Source: Nocardiopsis sinuspersici (GTDB lineage Bacteria > Actinomycetota > Actinomycetes > Streptosporangiales > Streptosporangiaceae). Taken from it: a stretch of DNA of 64,000 nt. The number at the start of each line of letters is the position of its first letter. The stretch's first letter is position 1. Below are positions 55,152-63,644 of this stretch, piece by piece. The stretch is from NCBI GenBank assembly GCA_008638415.1, contig VWVT01000003.1, positions 1 to 64,000 of the forward strand, given 5' to 3'. The notes beneath the pieces were generated by a model. The model saw only the letters and a program-made list of their open reading frames with translations. It was not told where the DNA came from and did not search any database. The translations under genes were made by a program, and so were the position numbers.

Positions 55152-56138
55152 ATGTCGTCGCGTCCCGACCCGAAAGCGATCGAGTCCGCCCTGCTCGGCG
55201 GTGAGGCGATCTACACGAGGGAAGAGGCGATCGAACTCGCCGGTGCAGACGCCGAGCTGGCCGGACGGATCTGGCGCGCCCTCGGCTTTCCCAGTCAGGG
55301 CGAGGAGACGGTCATCTTCGCCGAGAGCGACGTCGAGTCGCTGCGCATCGCCAACAGCCTGCTCCAGGAGGGCGTCCTGGACGAGGAGGGCGTGGTCCGC
55401 TTCGCCCGCGCGATGGGCCAGACCATGGCGCGCCTGGCCGACTGGCAGACCAGCATCCTGAGCACGCTCATCTTCCGGGAGGGCGAGGACTCCGTCAGTC
55501 CGCTGATGGGCCGGGTCAAGGAGCTGCTGCCGGACGTCGAGAGGCTCCTGCTGCACATCTGGCGCCGCCAGCTCTCCGCCTCCGCGGCCCGCACCCTCGC
55601 GGTGATGTCCAACGGCCAGGACAGCGTGCCCAACTACTACCCGCTGATCGTGGGGTTCGCCGACCTGGTCTCCTTCACCACGCTGAGCCGCGAGCTGGAC
55701 GAGGTCGAACTGGCCGGGGTGGTCGAGGGCTTCGAGGCCACCGCCGCCGACATCGTCGCCTCCGGGGGCGGCCGCGTCGTCAAGACCCTGGGCGACGAGG
55801 TCCTCTACGTGGCCGACTCCCCGGCCGAGGCCGCGGACATCGCGCTGCGCCTGGCCTCGGGCGTCAAGACCCATGTGGAGGTGCCCGACGTCCGGGTGGG
55901 CCTGGCCTCCGGCCCGGTCCTGACCCTGCACGGCGACGTGTTCGGCACGACCGTCAACCGCTCCAGCCGCCTGACCTCCTTCGCCCGTCCCGGCACGGTC
56001 CTGATCGACGACACCCTCGCCGAGAGCCTCGCCGACGAGGAGGGCCTACAGGTCGTCAGGGTGCGCGCCCGTCACGCGCACGGACTCGGGCTGATCCAGC
56101 CCTACGCCCTGCGCCGCAACTTCGAGCCCGGGGGCTGA
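55152..56138 (+). CDS. Class III adenylate cyclase
   Basis: A 328-residue cytoplasmic cyclase. The N-terminal half (about 1-160) is helical and regulatory-like, resembling the N-terminal domain of mycobacterial Rv1264-type cyclases. The catalytic domain from about residue 163 has the first metal Asp in GFADLVSFT, the substrate Lys and second Asp in VVKTLGDEV, and the transition-state Asn/Arg in VNRSSRL. One catalytic domain implies homodimer action. ATG at 55152 has GAAAGAGAA upstream; the frame extends 7 codons further. Confidence 0.88.
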   Translation: MSSRPDPKAIESALLGGEAIYTREEAIELAGADAELAGRIWRALGFPSQGEETVIFAESDVESLRIANSLLQEGVLDEEGVVRFARAMGQTMARLADWQTSILSTLIFREGEDSVSPLMGRVKELLPDVERLLLHIWRRQLSASAARTLAVMSNGQDSVPNYYPLIVGFADLVSFTTLSRELDEVELAGVVEGFEATAADIVASGGGRVVKTLGDEVLYVADSPAEAADIALRLASGVKTHVEVPDVRVGLASGPVLTLHGDVFGTTVNRSSRLTSFARPGTVLIDDTLAESLADEEGLQVVRVRARHAHGLGLIQPYALRRNFEPGG

Positions 56139-56236
56139 GCCGCGCCAGCCCCGCGTCCGGCGCACGTGTGCGGCGAGGCCCGGCGGGATAGGCTCGAAGA
56201 CGTCGGACCAGCCCATGACAGGCCAGGTGGTGAGCC

Positions 56237-56872
56237 GTGAGCGTTCCTTCCCCCGTCCAGCGCCTGCGTACCTCGGGTGTCGTCAGCCTGGAGGGCGGCG
56301 AGTTCGGTGTCGAGAACAACGTGTGGATCGTCGGGGACGAGGACAGCGCGATCGTCGTCGACGCCGCGCACGACCACGAGGCGATCGCCCGCGCCCTGGG
56401 CGACCGCGAGCTGATGGCGATCGTGGCCACCCACGGGCACGGCGACCACGTCAACGCGGCCGTCGACCTGGCGGACCTCGCCGACTGCCCGATCCTGCTG
56501 CACCCCGACGACGCCGGACTGTGGCACCGCGTGCACCCGTACCAGGAACCCGACGCGCCGCTGCTGCACGGTGAGGCGCTGACGGTCGGCGACGTGGAGC
56601 TGGACATCCTGCACACACCGGGGCACACCCCCGGCGGGGTGTGCCTGTACGCGCCCGGGCTCGGGGTGGTCCTCACCGGCGACACCCTCTCCGCCGACGG
56701 CCCCGGCGCCACCGGCCGGCACCCCTCGGACCTCCCGACGCTCATCGCCTCGATCCGCGAACACCTCATGGGCCTGCCGGGCGACACGGTCGTCCTTCCC
56801 GGCCACGGTGAGCCCACCACCGTCGCCGAGGCCGCCGAGCACCTCGACGACTGGGCCGCGCGCGGGTTCTGA
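56237..56872 (+). CDS. MBL-fold metallo-hydrolase
   Basis: A 211-residue metallo-beta-lactamase-fold protein with the metal site motifs THGHGDHVNA (HxHxDH), HTPGHTPGG, LTGDTL and the C-terminal LPGHGEPT. It resembles small glyoxalase II-like thioesterases/hydrolases of actinomycetes; the exact substrate is not evident. GTG at 56237 follows AGGTGG. It lies 98 nt after the cyclase stop. Confidence 0.87.
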   Translation: MSVPSPVQRLRTSGVVSLEGGEFGVENNVWIVGDEDSAIVVDAAHDHEAIARALGDRELMAIVATHGHGDHVNAAVDLADLADCPILLHPDDAGLWHRVHPYQEPDAPLLHGEALTVGDVELDILHTPGHTPGGVCLYAPGLGVVLTGDTLSADGPGATGRHPSDLPTLIASIREHLMGLPGDTVVLPGHGEPTTVAEAAEHLDDWAARGF

Positions 56873-57017
56873 CCAGAGCCGCGGACACACGGCGACGGCC
56901 CGCCGTCGCGGTTCCGGGGAGGCCGTCGGCGCGTGACCGTGACCGCCGCGGTGCCCGGCCCGGCCGGCCGGGCCCGCTTGGGAAGCTCCATCCGGAACCG
57001 TCGGCCACCCCGAAACC

Positions 57018-57069
57018 GAACACGTTCAGACCGGCGGTAGGTTCGTCACCAGGTGTAGAACACGTTCAG
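57018..57069. repeat. Direct repeat upstream of the lipoprotein gene
   Basis: GAACACGTTCAG occurs exactly at 57018-57029 and 57058-57069, 40 bp apart, about four helical turns on one DNA face. Each contains the dyad GAAC-NN-GTTC. This spacing suggests paired operators for one regulator, 40-90 bp upstream of the lipoprotein start. Confidence 0.7.
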
Positions 57070-57110
57070 GCTCGCGGTCGATATCTCCAAGAGCCGAAAT
57101 GGAGATTCAC

Positions 57111-57611
57111 ATGCGTTTGCGCCATCGGCTGCGGCGCTTCCGTCTGGTCGTCCTCATCGCGCTGGTCTCGGTCGTGCCCCTCGGTTGCGGAATTCCCTAT
57201 GAGTTCTTCGCCACTCCGGAAGGGAGGATCCTCCGGGAGGACGTGATAGGCACGTGGGAGAACAGCCGGGGCCAGACCATCGAGTTTCGAGATGACCACA
57301 CCTACACGGCCTTGGGCGATACCTTCGGGCCGGGTGAGGGCCAGGAGGTCACGGACGGTCGGCTCGACGGCACCTGGGATATCTGCGACGGCATCGAAGA
57401 ACTGGAAGAGCAGGAGGCCGGCGACCCGACCGGATTCGGGGAGTGCACCGCCAACTCGGCGGGCTACTGGGTCACCATGGATTCCCCTGGGACCTGGCAG
57501 GGCTACATGGTCGTCTCCTTCGACGAGGGCATCCGGCTCTACATGTACACGCCCGAGGAAGGCCGTCACGACGACGACTTCTACACGAGGCCTGTCCCGA
57601 TCGACTGGTGA
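57111..57611 (+). CDS. Putative lipoprotein
   Basis: A 166-residue protein with a basic N-terminus (RLRHRLRRFR), a hydrophobic stretch and a lipobox ending V-P-L-G-C (Cys 26). The mature part is acidic and beta-rich, containing IGTWENSRGQTIEFRDDHTY, like lipocalin-type stress or META-like small secreted proteins; no family is certain. Codon GC is somewhat below that of neighbours. ATG at 57111 has GGAG 7 nt upstream; ATG 57099 is the alternative. Confidence 0.78.
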   Translation: MRLRHRLRRFRLVVLIALVSVVPLGCGIPYEFFATPEGRILREDVIGTWENSRGQTIEFRDDHTYTALGDTFGPGEGQEVTDGRLDGTWDICDGIEELEEQEAGDPTGFGECTANSAGYWVTMDSPGTWQGYMVVSFDEGIRLYMYTPEEGRHDDDFYTRPVPIDW

Positions 57612-58011
57612 GCCTTGGGCGGAAGGGCGGCGGCCGTCCGGAATCCGGGCACCGAGAACGGGCCTTCCACCCCGCAGTACCGGGGCCGCTCGGGTCACCC
57701 CTGACCGTTCTCCGCTCGTTCGGTGGTGCCCCGCACAAGGGGGAGACCGCAACGCGGGCCGTCCGACCGCACACGTCGTCCCCCGCGGGTCACTGTCGCG
57801 CCGAATCGCCCGGAGGCCGTCCCGTTCGCTCCGCCCCGGAGCAGGAGCAGCGTGCCGTGTCGGCGGCCTCGTCGTGGGCGGCGAACGCCTCGGCGCCTGG
57901 GCGGCCCGGGGACTCCGGCCCGGCGCCCGCCGGTCCGCGCGGGAAAACCGGTGGCACCCGGCGCGCCCGGCTCTCTAGCCTGGGTCCTCCGGCGACGAGA
58001 GGTGGGAGCGG
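57612..58011 (+). other. Intergenic region, no gene seen
   Basis: 400 nt of GC-rich sequence. Several frames are open but none has a ribosome site or recognisable content. TAGCCT (57975-57980), 31 nt upstream of the next start codon, is a plausible -10. Confidence 0.4.
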
Positions 58012-58353
58012 ATGACACTGGTACGCAAGGGAACCCGGCGGATCACGGTGGACGGGACCTCCTACCGCTGGCGGACCCGCCGGGGCCTCACCCGGGCCCA
58101 GCGGCAGCGGCCCGGCGGCGGACCGATGACCTTCGTCGTCGAAGGGGCCGAGATCCCCGGCAACCCGCTCGTGGTCACTCTGGGCCACGCCCGCCCGCAG
58201 GCTGACTGCTGCCCCTTCTGCGCCCCGACCGGTCCGGATCCCGAGCCGGTCACCCCGGCGCGGGTGGCCGCCGCCGTCCGCGACGCGCTGGCCCGGGGCT
58301 GGAGCCCCGGTGACGGCGGAGGGCCGTTCCGGCTGGACGGCTCCGCGCTCTGA
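58012..58353 (+). CDS. Hypothetical actinomycete protein
   Basis: A 113-residue soluble protein. It has a basic beta-rich N-terminus (VRKGTRRITVDGTSYRWRTR), a central VVTLGHARPQADCCPFC with adjacent cysteines, and a C-terminal helix. I recognise it only as a type of short hypothetical protein common in this lineage. ATG at 58012 has GAGGTGGGAG upstream. A hairpin follows directly after the stop. Confidence 0.72.
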   Translation: MTLVRKGTRRITVDGTSYRWRTRRGLTRAQRQRPGGGPMTFVVEGAEIPGNPLVVTLGHARPQADCCPFCAPTGPDPEPVTPARVAAAVRDALARGWSPGDGGGPFRLDGSAL

Positions 58354-58355
58354 CC

Positions 58356-58390
58356 GCGCCCCCGCTCCCGGGACTCCTGGAGCGGGGCGC
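58356..58390 (+). terminator. Terminator after the 113-residue gene
   Basis: A GCGCC(C)CCGCTCC / GGAGCGGGGCGC stem of 12 bp with one bulged base and a 10-nt loop begins 3 nt past the stop. Confidence 0.65.
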
Positions 58391-58753
58391 TTCGTCGTGT
58401 TCAGGACCCGTGGTCGCGCCGGCGGCGCCAGAAGTCCGAATCGGCCCCGAGGAACACCCTTGGGAGTCCGAAGCCTTCCGGGAGCCACAAAAACAATCAA
58501 TCCGGACAAGAGGAATACTTTGGATGGGGTCAGTAAATACGGCTGACCCCTTTTGCATGCGCCCTGAGCTGCGAGGAAGTGTCGCCGGCGAACTTTTTTC
58601 GGCTGTTTCTGCGAAAGCCGCGCCTGGGCCGTTCGGCTGTGCTCTAATCTGGCTGCGAACACACAACTCAATCCACACGATGACCCCGCGACGGTAGCAA
58701 CCGCCCGGGGTCGTGGCCAGCAACGTTCACCCTTGAGAGACAGGATTGCCAGC
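58391..58753 (+). other. Lower-GC intergenic region with a second terminator and a tiny upstream ORF
   Basis: 363 nt, clearly lower in GC than the genes around it. It contains a classical intrinsic terminator (58526-58554). Further on is TAATCT near 58645-58650, a possible -10 for the genes at 58754. In the leader, ATGACCCCGCGACGGTAG (58680-58697) is a five-codon ORF (M-T-P-R-R) lying in a stem formed by GACCCCG and CGGGGTC (58682-58688, 58706-58712). No larger gene is evident. Confidence 0.4.
58526..58554 (+). terminator. Classical intrinsic terminator
   Basis: GGGGTCAG-(9 nt)-CTGACCCC followed at once by TTTT. This is the only terminator in the window with a textbook T-tract. It lies 170 nt beyond the previous gene, already separated by another hairpin, so the transcript it ends is unclear. 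Confidence 0.75.
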
Positions 58754-59329
58754 GTGCTCCAGTTTAGCGCTGCGCTTCTCAGCCGTGCCCTCGGCCCGCT
58801 GATCGCGCTCTTCTCCTCCCCGTGCGGGCGCCACTCGAACGTGGCCGGCCGCCGTCGCCGCCGCTCCACGCGCGTGCGCCGCCACGCACCCGTTCCGGCC
58901 CCGGCTCAGCTTCCGGCTCCCCGCCTGGCTCCGCCCAGCGAGACCGTCCCGGCCGAAGCCGTCGCCCTGGTCAGGCCCTACTACGCCGCCCACGAGCTTC
59001 TGCGCGCGTCCGCGAACCCGGCCTCCGCGAACCCCGTTCCCGCACCTTCGCATCACGCGACCCGAGTGCCCGCACCTCCGGTTCCCGCGCCCCGCAGCGC
59101 CGAACCCGGGCCCGACGAGGTCCAGCGCGCGTTCGACCGTGTCCAGGAACGCGCCGCCGCCCTGCTCCAGCAGTGGAGGGACGACCCCGGCGGTGACCTG
59201 CTCGGCGAACCCGCACCCCGCTTCGGAGCCGTGCGCCCCACCAGCCCCGCCCGGTACGCCGAGTGGGACGAACTGGCCTCCCTGACCCGCGCCTGGATCG
59301 AGCAGCGGCGCCTGGGGGTCCCGGCATGA
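58754..59329 (+). CDS. Hypothetical Pro/Ala-rich protein paired with a RsbW-like ATPase
   Basis: A 191-residue protein. A hydrophobic N-terminus (FSAALLSRALGPLIALFSSP) is followed by an Arg-rich segment, a long Pro/Ala/Ser-rich linker (about 45-120) and a helical acidic C-terminus (DEVQRAFDRVQERAAALLQQ). The family is not recognised. GTG at 58754 has AGGA 8 nt upstream. Its stop overlaps the ATP-binding protein start (ATGA), so the two are coupled and probably functionally linked. Confidence 0.65.
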   Translation: MLQFSAALLSRALGPLIALFSSPCGRHSNVAGRRRRRSTRVRRHAPVPAPAQLPAPRLAPPSETVPAEAVALVRPYYAAHELLRASANPASANPVPAPSHHATRVPAPPVPAPRSAEPGPDEVQRAFDRVQERAAALLQQWRDDPGGDLLGEPAPRFGAVRPTSPARYAEWDELASLTRAWIEQRRLGVPA

Positions 59330-59805
59330 GCAGCCTCCGCCTCCTGTACTGGGAACCCCGCCGCTACCGGGGCGGCCCGGCCGACCTGTCCACCGCCCGC
59401 AGGGACCTGGCCGAGGACATGACCGGCTTCGACCCGGACCTGGTCGCCACCGTCCAACTCTGCATGTACGAACTCCAGGCCAACGCCTGCAAGTACGGCC
59501 GCGAGAACGGAGGGGTCTCCCGCCAGTTGAACGTGAGCACCGACCACGTACTGACCCTGACCGTGAACAACCACCACGGCACCGGCCCCGACCGAGCCCC
59601 CGGCGCGGTCCCGCGCATCCCCACCGAACGCACCGAAGCGGAGTGGGACCGGGCCGAGGGCCGGCGCGGCCTCCTCCTGGTGGAGAACCTCGCCACCGGC
59701 TGGCACCACTACGCCTTCCCGCCGTGGTCGGGCCTGGGCACGCTCGTGTGGGCCTCCTTCGCCCTGGACCCCGGCGCGGTCCCCGCCGAGGCCGCGCGCG
59801 AGTGA
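59326..59805 (+). CDS. ATP-binding protein, anti-sigma-factor kinase-like (HATPase_c_2)
   Basis: A 159-residue GHKL-fold protein of the RsbW/SpoIIAB-like group. The N-box is ELQANACKYG and the G-box region is GRRGLLLVENLA, with TLTVNN in the central sheet. Such proteins are very numerous in actinomycetes, mostly of unknown partner. Translation is coupled to the preceding gene by a 4-nt overlap. Confidence 0.83.
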   Translation: MSSLRLLYWEPRRYRGGPADLSTARRDLAEDMTGFDPDLVATVQLCMYELQANACKYGRENGGVSRQLNVSTDHVLTLTVNNHHGTGPDRAPGAVPRIPTERTEAEWDRAEGRRGLLLVENLATGWHHYAFPPWSGLGTLVWASFALDPGAVPAEAARE

Positions 59806-59815
59806 GGGACGAGTG

Positions 59816-60151
59816 TTACCTGACGACGGTTTCGTTGGTGACCATCACGCCGACGTTCGAGAGATCGATGAACTTCGACTCATCGGGATTGACTTCGGTC
59901 CTGTAGTTCTCGGATGCGAAGAAGGAGTCGTGGTCGTCCCACGAGTCGAACCAGATCTCGGTCAATCCGTCGTAGGCCGGATCCGGATATCCATCGGCCG
60001 CGATCGGATGCGAGACGGCGTACTTACGCACGTACTCTTCCGCTTCGGGGATGGAAGTGAACAGGGGCGCATGCCTGTCGCGGTGGTAGCGCTGGAAGTC
60101 CTCGACCGTCATTTCGGGTAGTCGGTTGATGAGGAAGGCGAACTTGATCAT
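59816..60151 (-). CDS. EthD-domain protein
   Basis: A 111-residue protein with the dimeric alpha/beta-barrel EthD fold: FAFLINRLPEMTVEDFQRYH, HAPLFTSIPEAEEYVRKYAVSH, DGLTEIWFDSWDDHDSFFAS. Members are small oxygenase-like or lyase-like proteins of secondary or xenobiotic metabolism. ATG at 60151 follows GAGGA. It is divergent from a MerR-type regulator, its probable controller. Confidence 0.88.
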   Translation of the reverse strand: MIKFAFLINRLPEMTVEDFQRYHRDRHAPLFTSIPEAEEYVRKYAVSHPIAADGYPDPAYDGLTEIWFDSWDDHDSFFASENYRTEVNPDESKFIDLSNVGVMVTNETVVR

Positions 60152-60217
60152 AAGGGTCCTCAGAGGTGACAGGTATTCGAAACGAAGGCGCGGTGGGCGC
60201 ACCGGTAGGCTAAACGG

Positions 60218-60231
60218 TGACACCGGTGTCA
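60218..60231. promoter_or_regulatory. Palindromic operator in the ethD-merR intergenic region
   Basis: TGACACCGGTGTCA is a perfect 14-bp palindrome, 7 nt after TAGGCT (60206-60211), a likely -10 for the regulator gene. It is a plausible binding site of the adjacent MerR-type protein for autoregulation. Confidence 0.55.
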
Positions 60232-60249
60232 TGGGCAAGAGGAGAGCCG

Positions 60250-60705
60250 ATGCGGATTGGTGAGGTCGCGGAACGGGCGGGTGTCAGTCGGCGGTCGTTG
60301 CGGTACTACGAGCAACAGGGGCTCATCGAGGTTCGCCGGTCGCCGAGTGGCCAGCGCCTTTACGAGGAGGATCACGTCCGTCGCGTCCGCCTGATCCAGA
60401 CCTTCTACGCGGCCAAGCTCACCAGTGCGACGATCGCCGAGTTGATTCCGTGTATGGAGCGCTCCCCTTCGCGCGCGGTGGCTCAGCGCGCACAGGCGGT
60501 GATGGAACGCGAGCGCGGCCGGTTGCGTGTCGCCGTGAAGGAGCTGTCGGCGGCCGTGACGGCGCTTGACGAACTCATCGACGCCACAGCCGCACATCGG
60601 CCAGGGCCCCGGAGTCCTCGCGATTCAGATCCATACGGGATGGTCACGGGTGGTTCCGTGGAGGGCGAGGACCCTGTCCGGGCTCGTGTGTGCTCTGTGA
60701 CCTGA
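60250..60705 (+). CDS. MerR-family transcriptional regulator
   Basis: A 151-residue regulator. The MerR winged HTH is intact (RIGEVAERAGVSRRSLRYYE, QQGLIEVRRSPSGQRLY), followed by the dimerisation helix (about residues 80-115). The effector region lacks the conserved metal cysteines, so an organic signal is more likely than a metal. ATG at 60250 has GAGGAG at 6 nt. It is divergently arranged with the EthD gene. Confidence 0.9.
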   Translation: MRIGEVAERAGVSRRSLRYYEQQGLIEVRRSPSGQRLYEEDHVRRVRLIQTFYAAKLTSATIAELIPCMERSPSRAVAQRAQAVMERERGRLRVAVKELSAAVTALDELIDATAAHRPGPRSPRDSDPYGMVTGGSVEGEDPVRARVCSVT

Positions 60706-60845
60706 GGCAGGACACCGGTTCTCGGGTGGGTCCCACCGGTCCTTCCCGACATCCGACCGGCGGCGGCAGCCCCTGAGCGGGGCCTTGGACACGGACCGAA
60801 GGACTCGGGAGCCGTTCGGGGCACCGGCTGACTCCGGAAGCGAAA

Positions 60846-60873
60846 CGGTGGGCGGACGGCCGTCCGCCCACCG
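60846..60873 (-). terminator. Terminator of the succinate dehydrogenase operon
   Basis: A perfect 28-bp palindrome (CGGTGGGCGGACGG and its complement) starts 2 nt beyond the sdhB stop codon on the minus strand. Confidence 0.7.
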
Positions 60874-60875
60874 GA

Positions 60876-61667
60876 TCAGGTCCGGTCCGAGTGGCTCCCG
60901 ACGTTGGGCACGGGAGGGGTGTCCTTCGGACGCACGCCGATCTTCGACCCGAGCCACACCAGCGGGTCGTACTTGCGGTCGGCCACCCGCTCCTTCAACG
61001 GGATCAGCGCGTTGTCGGTGATGTGGATGTTCTCCGGGCACACGTCCGTACAGCACTTGGTGATGTTGCAGTAGCCCAGCCCGAACTCGTCCTGGGCGAT
61101 GAGCCTGCGGTCGGCGGTGTCCTCGGGGTGCATCTCCAGCTCCGCCACCCGCATGAGGTAGCGCGGGCCCGAGAAGTGCTCCTTGTTCTCCTCGTGGTCG
61201 CGGATCACGTGGCAGACGTTGTTGCACAGGAAGCACTCGATGCACTTGCGGAACTCCTGCTGGCGCTGCACGTCCTCCTGCCACATCCGGAAGTCGCCCG
61301 GCGACTTCTCCGGGTCGGGCGTGAAGGAGGGGATCTCCCGCGCCTTCTGGTAGTTGTACGACACGTCGCACACCAGGTCACGGATCACGGGGAAGGTGCG
61401 CATCGGCGTCACCGTCACCGTCTCGTCCTCGTCGAACACGCTCATCCGCGTCATGCACGACAGCTTCGGGCGGCCGTTGATCTCCACCGAGCACGAGCCG
61501 CACTTGCCCGCCTTGCAGTTCCACCGCACCGCCAGGTCGGGGGTCTGCGTGGCCTGGAGGCGGTGCAGCACGTCGAGCACCACCTCGCCCTCGTTGGCCT
61601 CCACCCGGTACTCGGCGAGCTCTCCCTCGCCGGAACCGCGCCACACTCTGAACACACGCTCGCTCAT
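60876..61667 (-). CDS. sdhB: Succinate dehydrogenase/fumarate reductase iron-sulfur subunit
   Basis: A 263-residue electron-transfer subunit. The [2Fe-2S] site is CKAGKCGSCSVEINGRPKLSC. The two C-terminal clusters are bound by CIECFLCNNVCHV and CNITKCCTDVCPENI. It passes electrons from the flavoprotein to the quinone site in SdhC. The ATG overlaps the sdhA stop (ATGA). Confidence 0.95.
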   Translation of the reverse strand: MSERVFRVWRGSGEGELAEYRVEANEGEVVLDVLHRLQATQTPDLAVRWNCKAGKCGSCSVEINGRPKLSCMTRMSVFDEDETVTVTPMRTFPVIRDLVCDVSYNYQKAREIPSFTPDPEKSPGDFRMWQEDVQRQQEFRKCIECFLCNNVCHVIRDHEENKEHFSGPRYLMRVAELEMHPEDTADRRLIAQDEFGLGYCNITKCCTDVCPENIHITDNALIPLKERVADRKYDPLVWLGSKIGVRPKDTPPVPNVGSHSDRT

Positions 61668-63619
61668 GACTGGTCCTCCTCTGCCGCGTCGTCCGCCGCC
61701 CCGGCGTCGGGCAGCTCCTCCTTGGTCAGGTACTTGGCCAGCTCCTCGCGCCCGAAGACGGTGATCAGCTCGGCGGGGATGTCGGCGACCGGGCGCCGGG
61801 CCAGCGCCACCCGGTCGGAGGCGTCCGCGCGCACCGCCAGGTTCACCCTGCGCCACTCCGGCGACATGTCGGGGAAGTCGTCCCTGGTGTGCCCGCCGCG
61901 CGACTCGGTCCGCTCCAGCGCGGCCGCGGTGACCGCGCGCGAGACCAGGATCATGTTGGGCACGGCCAGCGCCAGGTGCCAGCCCGGGTTGTACACCCGG
62001 TCGCCGGGCGCGCTGAGCGTGCGCGCGCGCTCTCCCAGCTCGTCCAGGCGCTCCAGGGCCCGCTCCATCTCCGGGCCGCGCCGGATGATGCCGACCAGGT
62101 CGTTCATCGTCTCCTGCAACTCGGTGTGCAGCGTGTACGGGTTCTCCCCGTCGCTCCGCCCCAGGGACTCCAGGGCGCGGGAGGCCTCCTCCCGCGCGAC
62201 GCGGTCCACGGTCTGCCTCGGGACCGCCCTGTCGCCGGGCCCGTCCAGGTAGGCGGTGGCGCCCACACCGGCCCTGCGCCCGAACACCAGCAGGTCCGAC
62301 AGCGAGTTGCCGCCCAGGCGGTTGGAGCCGTGCATGCCGCCCGCCACCTCCCCGGCGGCGAACAGCCCCGGCACGTCGGATGCGGCGGTGTCGGCGTCCA
62401 CCCGCACCCCGCCCATCACGTAGTGGCAGGTCGGGCCCACCTCCATGGGCTCCGCGGTGATGTCCACGTCCGCCAGTTCCTTGAACTGGTGGTGCATGGA
62501 CGGCAGCCGCCTGCGGATCTCCTCGGCGGGCAGGCGCGAGGACACGTCCAGGAAGACGCCGCCGTGCGGCGAGCCGCGCCCCTCCTTGACCTCGGTGTTG
62601 ATCGCCCGCGCGACCTCGTCGCGCGGCAGCAGCTCGGGCGGCCTGCGGTGGTTCGCCGGATCGTCGTACCAGCCGTCGGCCTCCTCCTCGCTCTCGGCGT
62701 ACTGGGAGCGGAAGACGTCCGGCACGTAGTCGAACATGAACCGCCTTCCCCCGGAGTCGCGCAGCACGCCACCGTCGCCGCGCACCGACTCGGTGACGAG
62801 GATGCCCTTCACCGACGGGGGCCAGACCATCCCCGTGGGGTGGAACTGGACGAACTCCATGTTGATCAGGGAGGCCCCGGCCCGCAGCGCCAGCGCGTGG
62901 CCGTCGCCGGTGTACTCCCAGGAGTTGGAGGTGGTCCGGAAGGCCTTGCCGATGCCTCCGGTGGCCAGGATGACCGCGGGCGCCTCGAAGGCCACGAACC
63001 CGCCGTCCACCCGGCGGTAGCCGAACGCGCCGACGATCCGCCCCGGGCCCTCCCCGTCCCCGTCCTCGGTGATCAGCCGGGTGACCGCGGTCTCGGCGAA
63101 CACCCGGATACGGGCCTCGGGGTCGCCCAGCTCCGCGGCGTCGGCCTGCTGGAGCGCGACGACCCGCTGCTGGAGGGTGCGGATCATCTCCAGGCCGGTG
63201 CGGTCGCCCACGTGCGCCAGCCGCGGGTACTCGTGGCCGCCGAAGTTGCGCTGGCTGATCTTCCCCTCCGGCGTCCGGTCGAACAGCGCGCCCCAGTACT
63301 CCAGTTCCAGGATGCGCTCGGGCGCCTCCCGGGCGTGCAGCTCGACCATGCGCGGGTCGTTGAGGAACTTGCCGCCGCGCATGGTGTCGCGAAAGTGCAC
63401 GCGCCACTCGTCTTCGGCGTTGGCGTTGCCCAGGGCGGCGGCCGCGCCGCCCTCGGCCATCACCGTGTGGGCCTTGCCGAACAGCGACTTGGAGATGACC
63501 GCGGTGCGCTTGCCCTGTTCACGGGCGGCGATCGCGGCGCGCAGCCCGGCTCCGCCCGCCCCGATCACCACGACGTCGTAGGTGTACCGGGTGATCTCGG
63601 GCTCTGCTGTGGGGGGCAT
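61664..63619 (-). CDS. sdhA: Succinate dehydrogenase/fumarate reductase flavoprotein subunit
   Basis: A 651-residue FAD subunit. It has the dinucleotide motif VVVIGAGGAGLRAAIAARE, the FAD-attachment histidine in SLFGKAHTVMAEGG, the active-site region FVQFHPTGMVWPP, HYVMGGVRVD and the C-terminal GNSLSDLLVFGRRAG. It oxidises succinate or reduces fumarate. This three-subunit arrangement (C-A-B, single membrane subunit) resembles the mycobacterial Sdh1 complex. ATG at 63619. Confidence 0.95.
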   Translation of the reverse strand: MPPTAEPEITRYTYDVVVIGAGGAGLRAAIAAREQGKRTAVISKSLFGKAHTVMAEGGAAAALGNANAEDEWRVHFRDTMRGGKFLNDPRMVELHAREAPERILELEYWGALFDRTPEGKISQRNFGGHEYPRLAHVGDRTGLEMIRTLQQRVVALQQADAAELGDPEARIRVFAETAVTRLITEDGDGEGPGRIVGAFGYRRVDGGFVAFEAPAVILATGGIGKAFRTTSNSWEYTGDGHALALRAGASLINMEFVQFHPTGMVWPPSVKGILVTESVRGDGGVLRDSGGRRFMFDYVPDVFRSQYAESEEEADGWYDDPANHRRPPELLPRDEVARAINTEVKEGRGSPHGGVFLDVSSRLPAEEIRRRLPSMHHQFKELADVDITAEPMEVGPTCHYVMGGVRVDADTAASDVPGLFAAGEVAGGMHGSNRLGGNSLSDLLVFGRRAGVGATAYLDGPGDRAVPRQTVDRVAREEASRALESLGRSDGENPYTLHTELQETMNDLVGIIRRGPEMERALERLDELGERARTLSAPGDRVYNPGWHLALAVPNMILVSRAVTAAALERTESRGGHTRDDFPDMSPEWRRVNLAVRADASDRVALARRPVADIPAELITVFGREELAKYLTKEELPDAGAADDAAEEDQS

Positions 63620-63644
63620 GTGGTCGTGCCTTCCTTCCCCTGGG

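Noticed and set aside
57018..57069. LexA/SOS boxes
   Set aside because: The dyads are GAAC-N2-GTTC; the actinobacterial SOS box needs a 4-bp spacer.
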